Below, piece after piece: positions 44,847-56,458 of a stretch of DNA of 64,000 bases. Both the position numbers and the translations under genes were made by a program. The DNA is from Tilletia caries (Eukaryota; Basidiomycota; Exobasidiomycetes; Tilletiales; Tilletiaceae). The notes under the pieces are model-generated. The model was given only the letters and a program-made list of their open reading frames with translations, did no database searches and was not told where the DNA came from. Positions within the stretch are counted from its first letter, which is position 1. Each line of letters starts with the position of its first letter. The DNA lies in NCBI GenBank assembly GCA_032718865.1, contig JALUTQ010000028.1, positions 558,001 to 622,000 of the forward strand, read 5' to 3'.

Positions 44847-47800
44847 ATGACACTTGTCTCTGCAACCCCGACAGAAACAAAGCCACTGAAGGTAGCAACC
44901 TTCAACTGCGGAAAAGCTGGCCTCCGCCGACGTTTAGCTGACATCTTCTTAACCAAAGACTCTGCTCTGGCCAACGCTGATATCATCTTCCTCCAGGAAT
45001 GCTTTATCACAGAACCCATCACCATCACAGATGACCACGCCTTATCCACCATCTTAGGTACCTTCTACCACTCCTCCTACCGCGCCATCCTGACATCGGA
45101 TGCAGGTATCCTCTTCCTCACCTCCGCAGTACAGCCCACTACCGCCGCCCATGGCCCAAGATGGGCTTACGCTGAAGCAACGATTCGACCGCTCGGTACG
45201 GGGTCCGCGGCCATCACGACTATCGACCTCTGGTCCATACACGGCCCGGTCACCGACCTATCGTTCTGGGATACCGAGTGGCCCCGAGCTCGGGACCTCT
45301 ACCACAAATCGATTGACACAATCATCGGAGCGGATTGGAATTCTACCCCCCTCCCCACTCCGAGACTCCCTTACCGGCACCACCTGCTCGTGCCCATGGC
45401 ACCTGATCGCCCCTTCACTCATCCCACTGGACGTCGAAGACACCTACCGATACATCTTTCCTGAACACCGCCAATACACCCGCATCGTCCTAAATGCGGC
45501 AGGGCGGATCACGTCCGCGAAACGCATTGACTCCATCTGGGCATCCAGGCGCCTCCTCCCCTTCTCAAAACATCCTCGTTTCACACCGACATCGTCGGAC
45601 CACCACGCGGCGGCGGTTAGCTTTTCCCTCAACGTCGCCTTTGCAAAAGAACCAAATACCCACACCCACCCCTGGACCCTCCACCCCGGCATAATGAACG
45701 ACCTTCAATTCTGCAACACGATCCTAAACACATGCGCGGAAATCGGCCCACCACCCACCAATATACGGGACAACGATCGAGTGGTAACATGGGAGAACTA
45801 CATCCTCCGACTTCGGGACGTAGCCCGCACCGAATCAACCCGGGTCGGCAAACGACTCTTGTCTCTCCGAGAGAGCGTGACGACCCTGGAACAAGAAATT
45901 AAAGCCCTTTTTCCTTCCAGACCCCTCGGAAGCTCTCAAGCTCCCATCTCTAATGTCACGCCTTCACAAAGCACGACAACAGGTACACACATCGTCCGCA
46001 ATCAGAACGACAAACCAGAAGACCCTCAACGTTTTTCGCCCATCGTCATGGATAACCACCTCCCTCACAAAAACTGGCGGTTCCCACACCATATCCCGCC
46101 TACGAGACAATCAGGGCCGAACCACAACAGACCCAGACTCTATGCGACGGATAGCTTACGCCTTCTTTGCAGACTTATACTCCATACCACCGAAGCACCC
46201 CTCCCAAGACTGGTGCCAAGCTCGCCTCCTTCAAGCTTCCCACACACGGTTTTCACTGGCGGACATCAACCTACTCGATGCCCCATTCACAAAGGAGGAA
46301 CTCACATCAGCGGTCCGAGCCTCCAACCCGTACTCCTCCCCTGGACCCACCGGCCTGGGCTACTCCTTCCTCACCCTTACGCTGAAAACAACGGGACCCC
46401 ACCTTCTCAGCCTCGCCGAGGGCATGCGGCATGGTCAACCGCTCAACGTACTCCTCCAAACCACCCTACTCCACAAGAAGGGCGACAAGGCTGACCTGGC
46501 GAACTACAGACCGATATCCGTCTCGGACACCACGATCCGAACCATAACAAGAATGGCGGCCCAGCGCCTCCAAACAGCAACGGGCCACGCCCTGCCATGG
46601 AACCAGGCAGCCTTCATGCCCGGCCGCCGGACATCTCTAATCTCGGGGACTCTCCAGGGCATCATTGACCACTTCGGACAGGACCGCCCCCACTCGATCC
46701 TCTCGCAACCACAGGACCTCTCAAACCAAACCCAGCCCGAGCAGCCAACCTCCTTCTTCCTCCTTCTACTAGACCAACAGAAGGCGTACGATCGCGTGGG
46801 ACACCCCTGGCTGTGGGCCACGCTCACGACCGCAGGATGCCCCCCAGCTTCCTCCGTCTTCTTCAATCGCTATACAGCTCACCTCACCTTCAAGTATCGA
46901 TCAATGGACATCTCACCGACCTGGTCCCCCCCTTCGAGCTGGAGCATTACAGTGTGACCCCCCTCTCTTGCTCGCTATACAACGTTTCCCTGCAACCACT
47001 CCTGGACCTGCTCACAGACCTTAACATTGGCATTACAGTCCCAGGTCTTGGCCGTACCACGTACCTAGCCTTCGCGGACGACGTGGCGATCCTCATGCCC
47101 GGAGGAAACCAAGGTATCACCCAATGGCCAAAGATACTTGAGGCCATCAGGATATACGAAACTGCGAGCGGAGCTCGTCTGAACCGAAACAAAAGTGGCT
47201 TTGTGGAGATCTCACATCCCACCCACTCGAGCGTTGAAAACGTCTCCCCTCGTTCCGCTATGCTTCATGCTGGCTTCCAGGAACTCGAAACATACCAGGA
47301 CGAACTCACCCACTTGGGACACCCTGTCAACACTGATCCTCAAGGGCTACCTTGCCCCTTCGCCTATGGCGACCGACTCCACGCAGTTGGGACACGCATT
47401 AAAAACCTAGAGCAGGCTAACACCGACCTTATCCTGCGCACGCGCCTATGCAACAGCGTGATCACACCCATGCTCTGGCATCACAGCTCGACAGGAGGCC
47501 TCCCAATCAACTCCCGCTCCCTCATCACAGAAGCCACATGCAAATATCTGTACCTAGGGGACAAGCCGTGGTTCGGAACGACGGTCCTCAGTGCCCCCAG
47601 ACACTTGGGAGGCCTGGGACTGATACACCCAGACCACATGTTCACAGCTCAGTCCATGACCTTCCTCTCCCACAACCTACTCCGAACAGACAACATTGGC
47701 AAGTGGCTCCGAGAAGGTCTCGCCTGGGAGCTTCACAGTCGATACAAATGCTCCCCGGTAGCCCTCCTTCTCCCCCGGAGCATCTTTCACAAGACCCTCA

Positions 47801-48490
47801 AACGACGCGAAACGAGAGCCGCAGGCTTCTGGGGTCGATTACTCCACGCCCTGGCAAACACAAACCTTCACCTCGACTCCGACTGGGCGAACCTGGACAC
47901 CGCCGCTTTACTCGAGCTCCCCTGGTTCCTGGAAGGCGCTTCACCTCCTTTACCCTCACCATGGACCGCAGACAGCTACCACACAGTAGCCAACCGCGGA
48001 TGGATCACATGGTCGGATATCCTGTGGAAATCGTCCCCGACCACACGAGCCCAAACCTTCTCGCCTGCCTGGCCACTGTCCCCACCCGGGCCACCAGCCT
48101 GCCAGCGGAACCTCGTACCCCGCCCTGGCGCCTCCGCCGACCCCAAAGGCCCGCACATGGGCCTCATGTTCGGCTCATACTGGAAATCCCAGCCACTGAA
48201 ACTCCGCTCCCGGCTCCAGGCGTTGTCAACCGGCCTTTTCGACGACATCTCAGACCCTACCCTCCAGCGACCACGCACACGCGATCCCCACGCAACACAT
48301 TTCCCCTGGCACCTCGTCCTCCCTCAAAGCCGACAATGGCACGAAGTCTCGACCCGCCTGACACGGCGCGACCTGGGACTGGCCACACCAGTCATGCCCC
48401 CGTGGCCCAGCCACCTTTCCACGACCGTCACCACAGCAAACTGGTCCCGGGCTTGGAAGGAGCTACACGAATGCACATTGCCCAGCGCAG
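44847..48490 (+). pseudogene. LINE copy 2 ORF2, frameshifted and 3'-truncated
   Basis: Endonuclease and RT motifs as in copy 1 (FADDVAI is present). Frame changes occur at a C6 run near 45347, near 45915, near 46850 and around 46930, where copy 1 reads LVPLRAGALQGDPLSC and copy 2 has LVPPFELEHYSVTPLSC. The C-terminal finger is missing because the copy ends at 48490. Confidence 0.75.
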
Positions 48491-48705
48491 GCGGTTGACA
48501 GCCGGTGAATGAGTGTCATGATGTCATCCATTTTGCAGGTTGCCGTGACAACGCCACGGCAAGGCGCCGGTTGCCGCCGATATACAGACGGTGGTCAGCG
48601 GCTCACCACAACCTGGCTGGAAGGCCGCTGGGTAACCGCAGGTGGACCGCCGCTAACCCGCCGTAGCAAAACGGATTTTTTGCTGAGACTCAGTACTCAG
48701 TACTC

Positions 48706-50001
48706 AGTCTCAGTAAAAAAAAAAAAACGTGGAGGTCCGGGGTCAAACGTGGATGATTTCACTTAGTGAAATGAGGTGAAAGGGGAACTTCCACGTTTCC
48801 TCTACGTCTCCCAGTTTCGTCAACGGGAAGGGAATGTTTGCGCCATCTTTCCTCCTCGATTTTGTAACCGCCCTCTCGGCTATGCGGGCAATAAGCCCCA
48901 GACACCGCCCAGATACCGCACTCACAGCCATCCAGACACCGCCCAGATACCGCACTCTCAGCCAATAGACAGCGACAGAAGCAGATAGCAAAGACATCAT
49001 ATGATTGCACGCAGAGAGAGAGAGATACAAGAGAACAGCGTCGAGCGCGATGAAAGGGAGATGTGAGGAAGAGGTGAGGAAGGCTGAGACTGAAGGAGGG
49101 GAGAGGGAGGCAGACAGGGAAGCAGACGGGGGGGACACTGGGACAGACGGGAGGGACGGAGACCGACGGCGGAGCCAGTCCTCGGGGAAGCGCTCGTGGC
49201 CGGGGTTGTGCTTGAGCTGTTGAGCAAGAAGAAGAAGGATATGTCAGCAAGCTTGAACCCATGTCTGTGGTAAATGAGTGAAGGTACAAGACTCACAGGC
49301 GCTCGTGGGAGAAGAAGGGGTTAAAGGTTGGCGTCGTCGAGGTACTAGCTGTAGCAATGAAAGAGAAGCGTGAGCTGTTAGCAGAGAGCGAGAAGAAGTG
49401 AAAGTAAGCAGAGGAGAGAGCGGTGAGCCTGGTCAGCGGTCAGCGGCAGATGGTCCAAAGAGAAGCAGGGCGAGAGCAGTCAGTGGTTAGCAGAGGGCTG
49501 GTGCATTGTCAGTGGGAGGAGTGAGAGAGAGACGTCAGTTGAAGGCGCAGCCAGCAGCAGCGTGATGGACTCACGGGGCAGTTGCGCGTGCTGATGCATG
49601 GGTGAATGGGATGGATGTCGGGATGGAGGGGTCGGTGCAAGGAGCTTGGTGCGTGGTGTGGTGTGGTGGTGCAGTGCAGAAGCAGCGCAAATTTTTTGCT
49701 TCTCTTCTCGACGTCTCTCGGCCGAGACAGCTCTCCAGCGCTGGCAGCTGGATGCATGAAAATCGCTAAGTTCCGTACTCTGCTGCATGGACGCTGTGTT
49801 GTAATTGAGGGAGCTGGTGGTGTTGTAATGAGCGATACAAAAAGAAAGATTAACCCGGTCAAAAATGAGATGCGGCGCACTGCGCCAAAAGCCGGCCGCA
49901 AAAAGGAGACGTTTCGTGGGTCGAACACGGTAAAAAACGTGGATCGGCCCAGGAACATCCACGTTTGACCCCGGACATCCATGTTTTTTTTTACTGAGAC
50001 T
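48706..50001. mobile_element. 1.3-kb non-autonomous TIR element
   Basis: Left end AGTCTCAGTAAAAAAA, followed by a shared GTCCGGGGTCAAACGTGGAT; the right end is the inverse. Both are flanked by CAGTACTC (48698-48705, 50002-50009). The ends closely resemble those of the composite element to its left. No transposase is seen; short open frames inside are GA-rich and unsupported. Confidence 0.75.
48899..48966. repeat. Two-copy 34-bp tandem repeat
   Basis: CAGACACCGCCCAGATACCG plus 14 further bases occurs twice head to tail with three mismatches, inside the 1.3-kb element. Confidence 0.85.
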
Positions 50002-50340
50002 CAGTACTCAGCAGGCATCACAGATGGGCCGTCGGGAGGGGAGCATCTGTTCGAATGTTATTGCGGAAGGGAAGGGAAGAGCGAAGGACGTAGAAAAACA
50101 CGAAAGGACCGACCGAGAACGGAGAAAAGAGATGACCAAGGCTCGCGAGACTCGAAGCAGAACAGATGCGGGAAGGGAGAGCGAAGACGTTGAACGACGT
50201 GACGAATAAGGGGATCGTATATAATATTTCCAAGTCTTCATGCTTTCTATGCTTCATAGGTCGTGTCGAGTCAGAATCCGAAAGTCGAAAATGGAAGCCA
50301 TGCTTGTCGATTGTCGTTGATGGGGACCGGAAATGGGAGA

Positions 50341-53300
50341 TCACTGCATGGGGACCGGTCTCCGCGCAACGGCGCCGGCTGTGCCCCGACCACGGCCTGC
50401 CGAGACGGGTGTCTGTTCATTCGGCGCACTGGGCATTGGCTTGTGACGGTCCTGACGAACCGGAGTAGCTGCACCTGTTGTCGCCGCCGCCATCATCATA
50501 TGATGATGTTCAGGCGTGGCCATGCTGGATGCAGGAGCACCCATGACCGGACGGCGTCCCTCATCCTGAGTGAAGGACCGAGGCGGAATCACTGGCCTTT
50601 GTTCCGGATGGATCCGGCGTCCCGACGGCTGCTGCTCTGTAGTCGCCCGCTGCATGGGAGCTGATCCCGACGGGTCCGGCTGAACAGGTCGACCAACACC
50701 AGCGGTAGGACGGGTCGGCGTGGAGGCCTGCTCCTCAGGGATGGCCGCCTCCGCAGGACGGTGCCACTGACTGGGTCTGCTGGTCGTTGATGACTGTCGC
50801 GTCGAAGCCTGGGGCTCAGACGCGGGAAGAGTGTTGGCAGGCTCGGATTTGGCTCCCGACGAAAATTGATGTCTACCGTCTGCAACGCGCCGGATCAGGT
50901 CGTTCGCAGCATGCGCCCACAACGGTGCGACAGGCGAAGGCTTGCCAACAACGTCTCGCAACGCAGCCAGCCACTTGTCCTTCTCTTCATCAGTATCAGC
51001 GAAGAAGCTGATCCGCTCGCCGTTGCCAAAGGTGATGACGAAGGACCGCTCGACATTGTAGTTTTCGTCGGCATCTTCAAAGGCTGACGTCGAAATGGAA
51101 GAAGCGGTACGTTGCATGGGGGTCGCGGATGCTGCAGTTGATGCGCCATTGGGAGACACAAGAGTTGGATCCACTGGATCATAGTTGTCCTCGATTGCGA
51201 CCGCTTTCGAAAGATCAATCTTGACGATCGGACGTCTCGTAATCTCGTTGAAGCAGATCAGGCTTACGCCTTGAGCCTGCACAGGCCGACGCCTCCAACT
51301 CTGAAGAAGGGCAGTCCGCAGAATTGATCAGCATCACAACAATCAGACACTCATCTGTCAGGAAAAACTCACCCTGCAGTCGCCGCCGTTCTGTGTCAAG
51401 GTACCCGACATCCAGACATGCACCTTCTGGTTCACCGCCGCCTGCATGCCGTGGATGCATTCCTCCAAGCTGTCCGGAAGCAAGTCCCGCGGAATGTTCG
51501 GGATGGGCGGAAGGTAGAAGATCTTCAAACGAAGCTTGCCGCGGACCTTATTCAAATTCTCCTCAAAGGCGGCCGAGTTCGACGACAGGCTCACCAGCCG
51601 CGACGCAGCCGAAATGCTCCCCATCGGCTCAGCAACGCCCATTACAGCACAGTCAAAAGTGGCGCAAGTTCCCAAGCACCGATCTTGAAGCTCTTCGAAT
51701 AGGACCCGTACCCGACCAAAGGCGCCTTCTCGATTCATGAACGCAATCATGGGTTCAGTCTGGTAGGCCGGTGCTGCTCCAATCGAACTGGCCTCCGGCA
51801 AGAGTTTGGAGGCCTGCTTCTTCGGACTGCCGAACAGGCGACTGACACCCTTCGCCAAGCTTGGACTCGACTTTTGCTTCTTGGGGTTGACCAGCGGCAG
51901 AGGCGCCTTGGACGGCTCCACGAGATGAGGGTCCCGAACTGCGACGAGGGTAAAGCTGAATTCGAGGTTCTTGTGTTGAATCAGCTCGAATTCTTGTCCG
52001 ATCGGACTCAATTGGCCGCCGGCTCGAAGAGGTGCCACACCTGTCTTGACCATGTGAAGGCCATTGTCGAGGACACAGTAAAAGCGTGTCGGCCTCGATG
52101 GGATCGGCAGCTGAGCCGGGATGAAGGAGTCCACCATGACGAAGATCTTGCCGAGAGGTTTATTGCTCGAGTTGCTTTCCCGGATCTCGCGCAACTCTTG
52201 AGCATATTCGTTCTGTTTAAAATAGCGAAACCAGTCAGCTCTTGTTCAGAAGAACCGCTTTGAGTTGTCACTGGCGTGTGCTTACCATGTCACTGGGTCG
52301 TCGTAGCCTTCGCCATGCTCTGCCAGAGTCAATATCACCAGCTGACGTGGTCTGCACCTTGTCGTCAACACCCTTGATCACACCTCGATCGACAGTGTTA
52401 TATCTCGCCTGTGGAAACAGAACCGATGGAGATTGTCAGAATTCGTCTGAGATGCAGCTTGGAACATTGCAACATTCAATCACTCACGTCTGTATCTTTG
52501 TAGATTCTTTTGAGCTCCTGTTCCATACCCGTTGTGAAAGGAACATTGAGGCCCGTCTTGAGGCTTTGATCCAGCATCGCCTTGCTAATGGCCAGATCAG
52601 CACCAATGCTCGCTCGCGACTCCATCTCCTCCTCCGGTGTAAGTCGATGCCTTGCAAAGAAGCTGTCATCGCCAACATCCTCCGCCTCCATCTCGTCACG
52701 CGCCTCTCGAACTTCCTGCGCCGCATCACCCGCGCTCAGGCTGCGCTTTCGCGATGAGCCGCCGTTGTTCTTGGTGCGCCGGCGAGCAATGATCCGGTCG
52801 GCTTGCTCACCAGGAGTGACAGGTGGCGGCGGAGGTGCCAGGGCGGAGGAAGGAGACGCGCGACCTGAAGAGGAACGAGCTTCGTCGGGACTCATGGCTG
52901 GCGCTTGCAGATAGTTTTGACCGTCATCTTGAGATGACCGGCGCATCTCATCATGCTCAGCCGCGACCTCAGCACTGAGCCGATCGAGTGGACTTTCCAT
53001 CTTTACCGCATGTCGGACCGGACTTGGTGCAGGAGCAGCACGAGCCTCGTACGAAGGATTCTGAATAGGTGCCGGTCGCTGAGGGATCTCGTTTTGCATG
53101 TGATTCGGAGTCGAAGAGGTTCGGGGCACAGCGTGATGACGCGCCATCATGTCGAGATCCACCAAGGCAGCAGTGTGAGACTGTGAGATTGAGACGAGAT
53201 GTTGTTGATGCTCACTGCCTCCTGGTAGCTGTTGAATCGTTTCTTCTTGCTTCGCCGCCCGAACCCGCTCGAGTACCGCGTCCCGGGTGATTCGCGGTCT

Positions 53301-55094
53301 CCCGCCAGCGGATCGCGAGGGCGAAGAGTTCCCCACATCCTCATCTGGGGCGACGAACGGAGTGGCCGGAAGCTCCGGATCGCTGGAAGCTCCCTCCTGC
53401 ATGACGAATGGGCTCCAATTCGGGATGTCAGGCAGAGTGTTGATAGAAAGTCGACTGTCGGCGGCGACAGGCGGTACCGGTAGTGCGCGTGAGACCGGCT
53501 CCGAAGCGTGCTGTGGTTGAGAAATGGAATGGGGTCGAGCCGAACGTCTTCGAGGCACCTCTTCATCCAGGGTAGGGCTGGTATTGAGGATGTCTCCTGA
53601 AAGTAGCTCGTCAACCAAAGAATCGACGCGATGAAGTCCGTTAAGACTAGTAAAGCTCTCGTCGCCAGGACCTGGCGATTTCCTGTCAACGAATACATGT
53701 CCTGGATCGTACGAAACATCCTCTGAATACACAGAAGGGATGGACGCCAATGATGCAGAGTGTTGAAGGAAATGGGGTTGGTGCGATGCTGAGGGCGGCA
53801 TCAGTGCAATGTCTGGTAGCTCGTCAAACGTGCTGGCGTCGCTTGAGGAGCTACCTGAGGATGGCACAAGTTGAGGCAACTCCTCTGAGGTCGAGCTGGC
53901 TGGCGAGGCGTTGATCGGTCCGTTGACGACTTGCAGTAGATCGCTGGAGTCATGGTTGAGCCACTGGCCCATATCTGAGAGGGGTGTTTCGCTGCCTTGG
54001 GACAGTCCGCTCCCCTCACTACGTGTACTCTCCCGATCAAAGCTTGACTCCTTGTCAAATTCCTGCACCTCCAGAATCTCGTCAAAAGTGACAGTCTTGC
54101 GACGTTCGTGCCGAGATTCCGTGTCTTCTTGGCTTGGAACGGATGTAGACATCTGGCGGGGCCCGTGGAGACGATTTGAGACAAGCAAGCCGCGGCTCGC
54201 GTTGTCTTTGTGATCGACGCTGGCCGATTTGGTGTGGTGGGAGGAGCGAGGGGTGGTGTTGTGATCGTCGACGAGTTCGGGGCTCTGGTACATGCGACCC
54301 TGGAGGGTCGCTGCGGACGCGGGGGACTGAAAGCTGAGAGGGCGAGTCGGTTTCCCATTCTCGCTTCCGGGAGAATTTCTACTAGAAGCTTGTGCTTCTG
54401 CCATCATGGCCCACGCGTTGCGAGGCTGCAGAGGTTTCTCGCCAGCGTCTGGACTGCTGATCTGCCGGAAAGGAGAATTTGTGACGGACTGTTTGAAGGG
54501 AGAGTTGCTGACATGGCTACCTTTGGCAAGAGCGTCGATACCCTTACTCTTGCGCGCGTTCGCCATGGACGCCACTGTACGGGAGACGAAAACGTCCGAG
54601 TTGGGAGCCTGATTCTCGGCGTCGACAGCGTGGGAGCCAGAGCCAACCCGCTCTCCGCTCATCTTGCGCGGAGTGAAGGCCGGGCCTAAACGTGGAGTGA
54701 TGGTGCCCTTCACAGGCGTGCTGTTGACATCGATGCCCAGACCAACACCCATGTTGTTCTTAGAAGGGCTCGGAGGGGAAGGCGTGTGCGACAGTGTTGA
54801 TGCTGCTACTGCTGCTGCTGTTGAGATGGGGGCTGGGCCTTGTCGGAACACGCTATTGCTGACCAAGCTGTGGCTCTTGAGGACGGCAAAGCTCTTGCGT
54901 GGACTTCCTTCCTCGCCATTGGCAGGTTGAGAGGAACCGCCAGAGCCGAGCGGAACAAACTTGCGATTGACCTGGCGCTGCGGAGACCATCCTGAAGAGC
55001 TTGCCCCTAGTATTTGTCTTGTGGTTATTTCTGGCGATGGCGGACCATAGTTGGGGGACGTAGCGGCGCCAGAGTGTGCTGCGTTACCGTCCAT
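50341..55094 (-). CDS. BUD4: Bud4/anillin-like PH-domain protein
   Basis: Four exons (55094-52488, 52408-52286, 52212-51373, 51300-50341) join in frame to 1,509 residues. The first about 860 residues are Ser/Pro-rich with many SP/TP sites and contain ERRKTVTFDEILEVQEFDKE, a motif that resembles those of Bud4-type proteins. The middle holds an anillin-homology-like region (KPLGKIFVMVDSFIPAQLP to LKIFYLPPIPNIPRDLLPDS). The C-terminal third has a PH domain: SWRRRPVQAQGVSLICFNEI, RRPIVKIDLSKAVAIEDNYD, ERSFVITFGNGERISFFADT and EEKDKWLAALRDVVG. Such proteins organise septins and the contractile ring at the bud neck or septum. A Pro/Gln-rich tail follows the PH domain. Its 3' end borders the transposon island, with about 330 bp of host DNA between. 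Confidence 0.85.
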
Positions 55095-56458
55095 CTTCTC
55101 CGCTGATGAAGTGCGAGAGGCACGATCTGGTTGTGGGGAATGTGTGCGAACGAGAGCTTGCGTGGAAGAGCGTGAGGAAGGTGGCAGCGGGGCGATGGCT
55201 TATTGATGGCCCACGATGCGCGCAGAAGAGGATGATGAGGATGGTGGTGGTGAAAGTGGAAGTGTTGATCTTGCTCACGAACCAAAACACAGGAACTTCG
55301 ATCTGACAAACTCCGCAGCTCCCAACAAAGGGAAGCGAAAAAGAACAACACACACTGCAAAAGTCGCAGAGACGATTGAGAAGACGGCAGCGTTGCAAGT
55401 CCAGAGTCGCAAGCCGTGAGACAGTCGCTGTCTTGACTCTTGTCCCACGTCCGAGCTGAGCGAGCAGGTTGTTCTTGCTGATGTCCCTTCTTTCCTTTCG
55501 CGAGAACAACAACACGCCCGATGGACGCGTGCTTCTGCTGGACGCGTCCATCCAGATGCGAGTCACGTGCTGGTCTCCAACATCGTCCCGTCAAGCCAAA
55601 CGTCGATCCGCACAACGCTTCGAGCCCGACCTGCTTCGTTGATCGTTCTGAGCATGCGCGCAGCGGCATGCGCGCGTATAGAATGAGGACCGGAGCTTGA
55701 AGCCTCGGGCTGGCCGACTGTCCTACCGCGCTGTTCTATTGCGGTTGCCGCTGCATGTCCGAATGACGTCCCCGACCTGGAGCGATCTTTCCGCTGGCCG
55801 GACGAGGACAGCCTCGCCAACGGTCAGAGAACCGCTCGCTGTTTATTGGAGCACACATTGCTGACGGATCTCTCTGCCTGGCTGCTTTCCGTGCTGACCG
55901 GCGCATTGGCGTGTACAGCATCTATTCACTTTTACCACAGCGCCCCAGCATGAATTAGACCCATTACTGGCTCACTTCGCTGTATTGACCTATTCTTCCT
56001 CCCTGCCAACGCTTCTACATGCAGGTATGATGGTGTCGTAGCTGTCCAACCAGCTGCCAGTTGGACCAGTTCTCAAACCTGCACGCATCTCTCGGCGCCA
56101 GGGTTGGATGCTTAATGCAACAGATCACAATGACTGGCTGCATTGCGTATGCAGTGACCTTTCTAGAAACGAGGCCTGCTGGGATAAAAGGGGCAGGGAG
56201 CAGGCCAACTGACACCTCTTTTCTCTTCACCCACGGTCACTCATCCTATCTTCACCCTACCTTTCCGCCTCTTCCTATCAACTCCATTGGCTCAGGCAGC
56301 CTTGGTTCAAACCTACCCATCCGCCTCTACAACCACAGCAGACTTGACGTCTTGCGTGCACATCCGACTCCGCTCAACTCACTCCCTCTTCACCCTTACT
56401 CATCTTTCTCGATCACCTCCCAAAAACGGAAAAGGACAGGAAACAAACAGAGAAGACC
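55095..56458. promoter_or_regulatory. Divergent intergenic region between BUD4-like and secreted-protein genes
   Basis: 1.36 kb without a supported gene. It should hold both promoters. An ATAAAAG motif at 56184-56190, followed by a CT-rich stretch (56210-56290), is a plausible core promoter for the plus-strand gene. Confidence 0.4.

Larger units (their letters stand above)
41812..48490 (+). mobile_element. Tad-like LINE, copy 2 (3'-truncated)
   Basis: Runs from the same 5' end as copy 1 (GTGCTTCCGGCCCTGTAGGG) and stops at CCCAGCGCAG (48490), about 1 kb short of the 3' end. It therefore lacks the C-terminal finger and the poly(A) tail. Then GCGGTTGACAGCC, part of the composite element, begins. 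Confidence 0.85.
41812..48490. repeat. Right arm of the 6.68-kb LINE palindrome
   Basis: Partner of 35048-41726; both arms span 6,679 bp, with indels that cancel out. Confidence 0.9.
32744..48690. mobile_element. Composite element flanked by CAGTACTC, filled by a LINE pair
   Basis: The left end AGTCTCAGCAAAAAG (from 32744) and the right end TTTTTTGCTGAGACT (to 48690) are inverted, and both are flanked by CAGTACTC (32736-32743, 48691-48698), a 7-8 bp duplication. The element's own sequence seems limited to 32744-33275 and 48491-48690; both pieces are rich in GCCGCTGG/GCGGTTA motifs. The 15 kb between are two head-to-head LINE copies. A hAT-like element is possible from the duplication length, but no transposase is seen. 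Confidence 0.55.
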
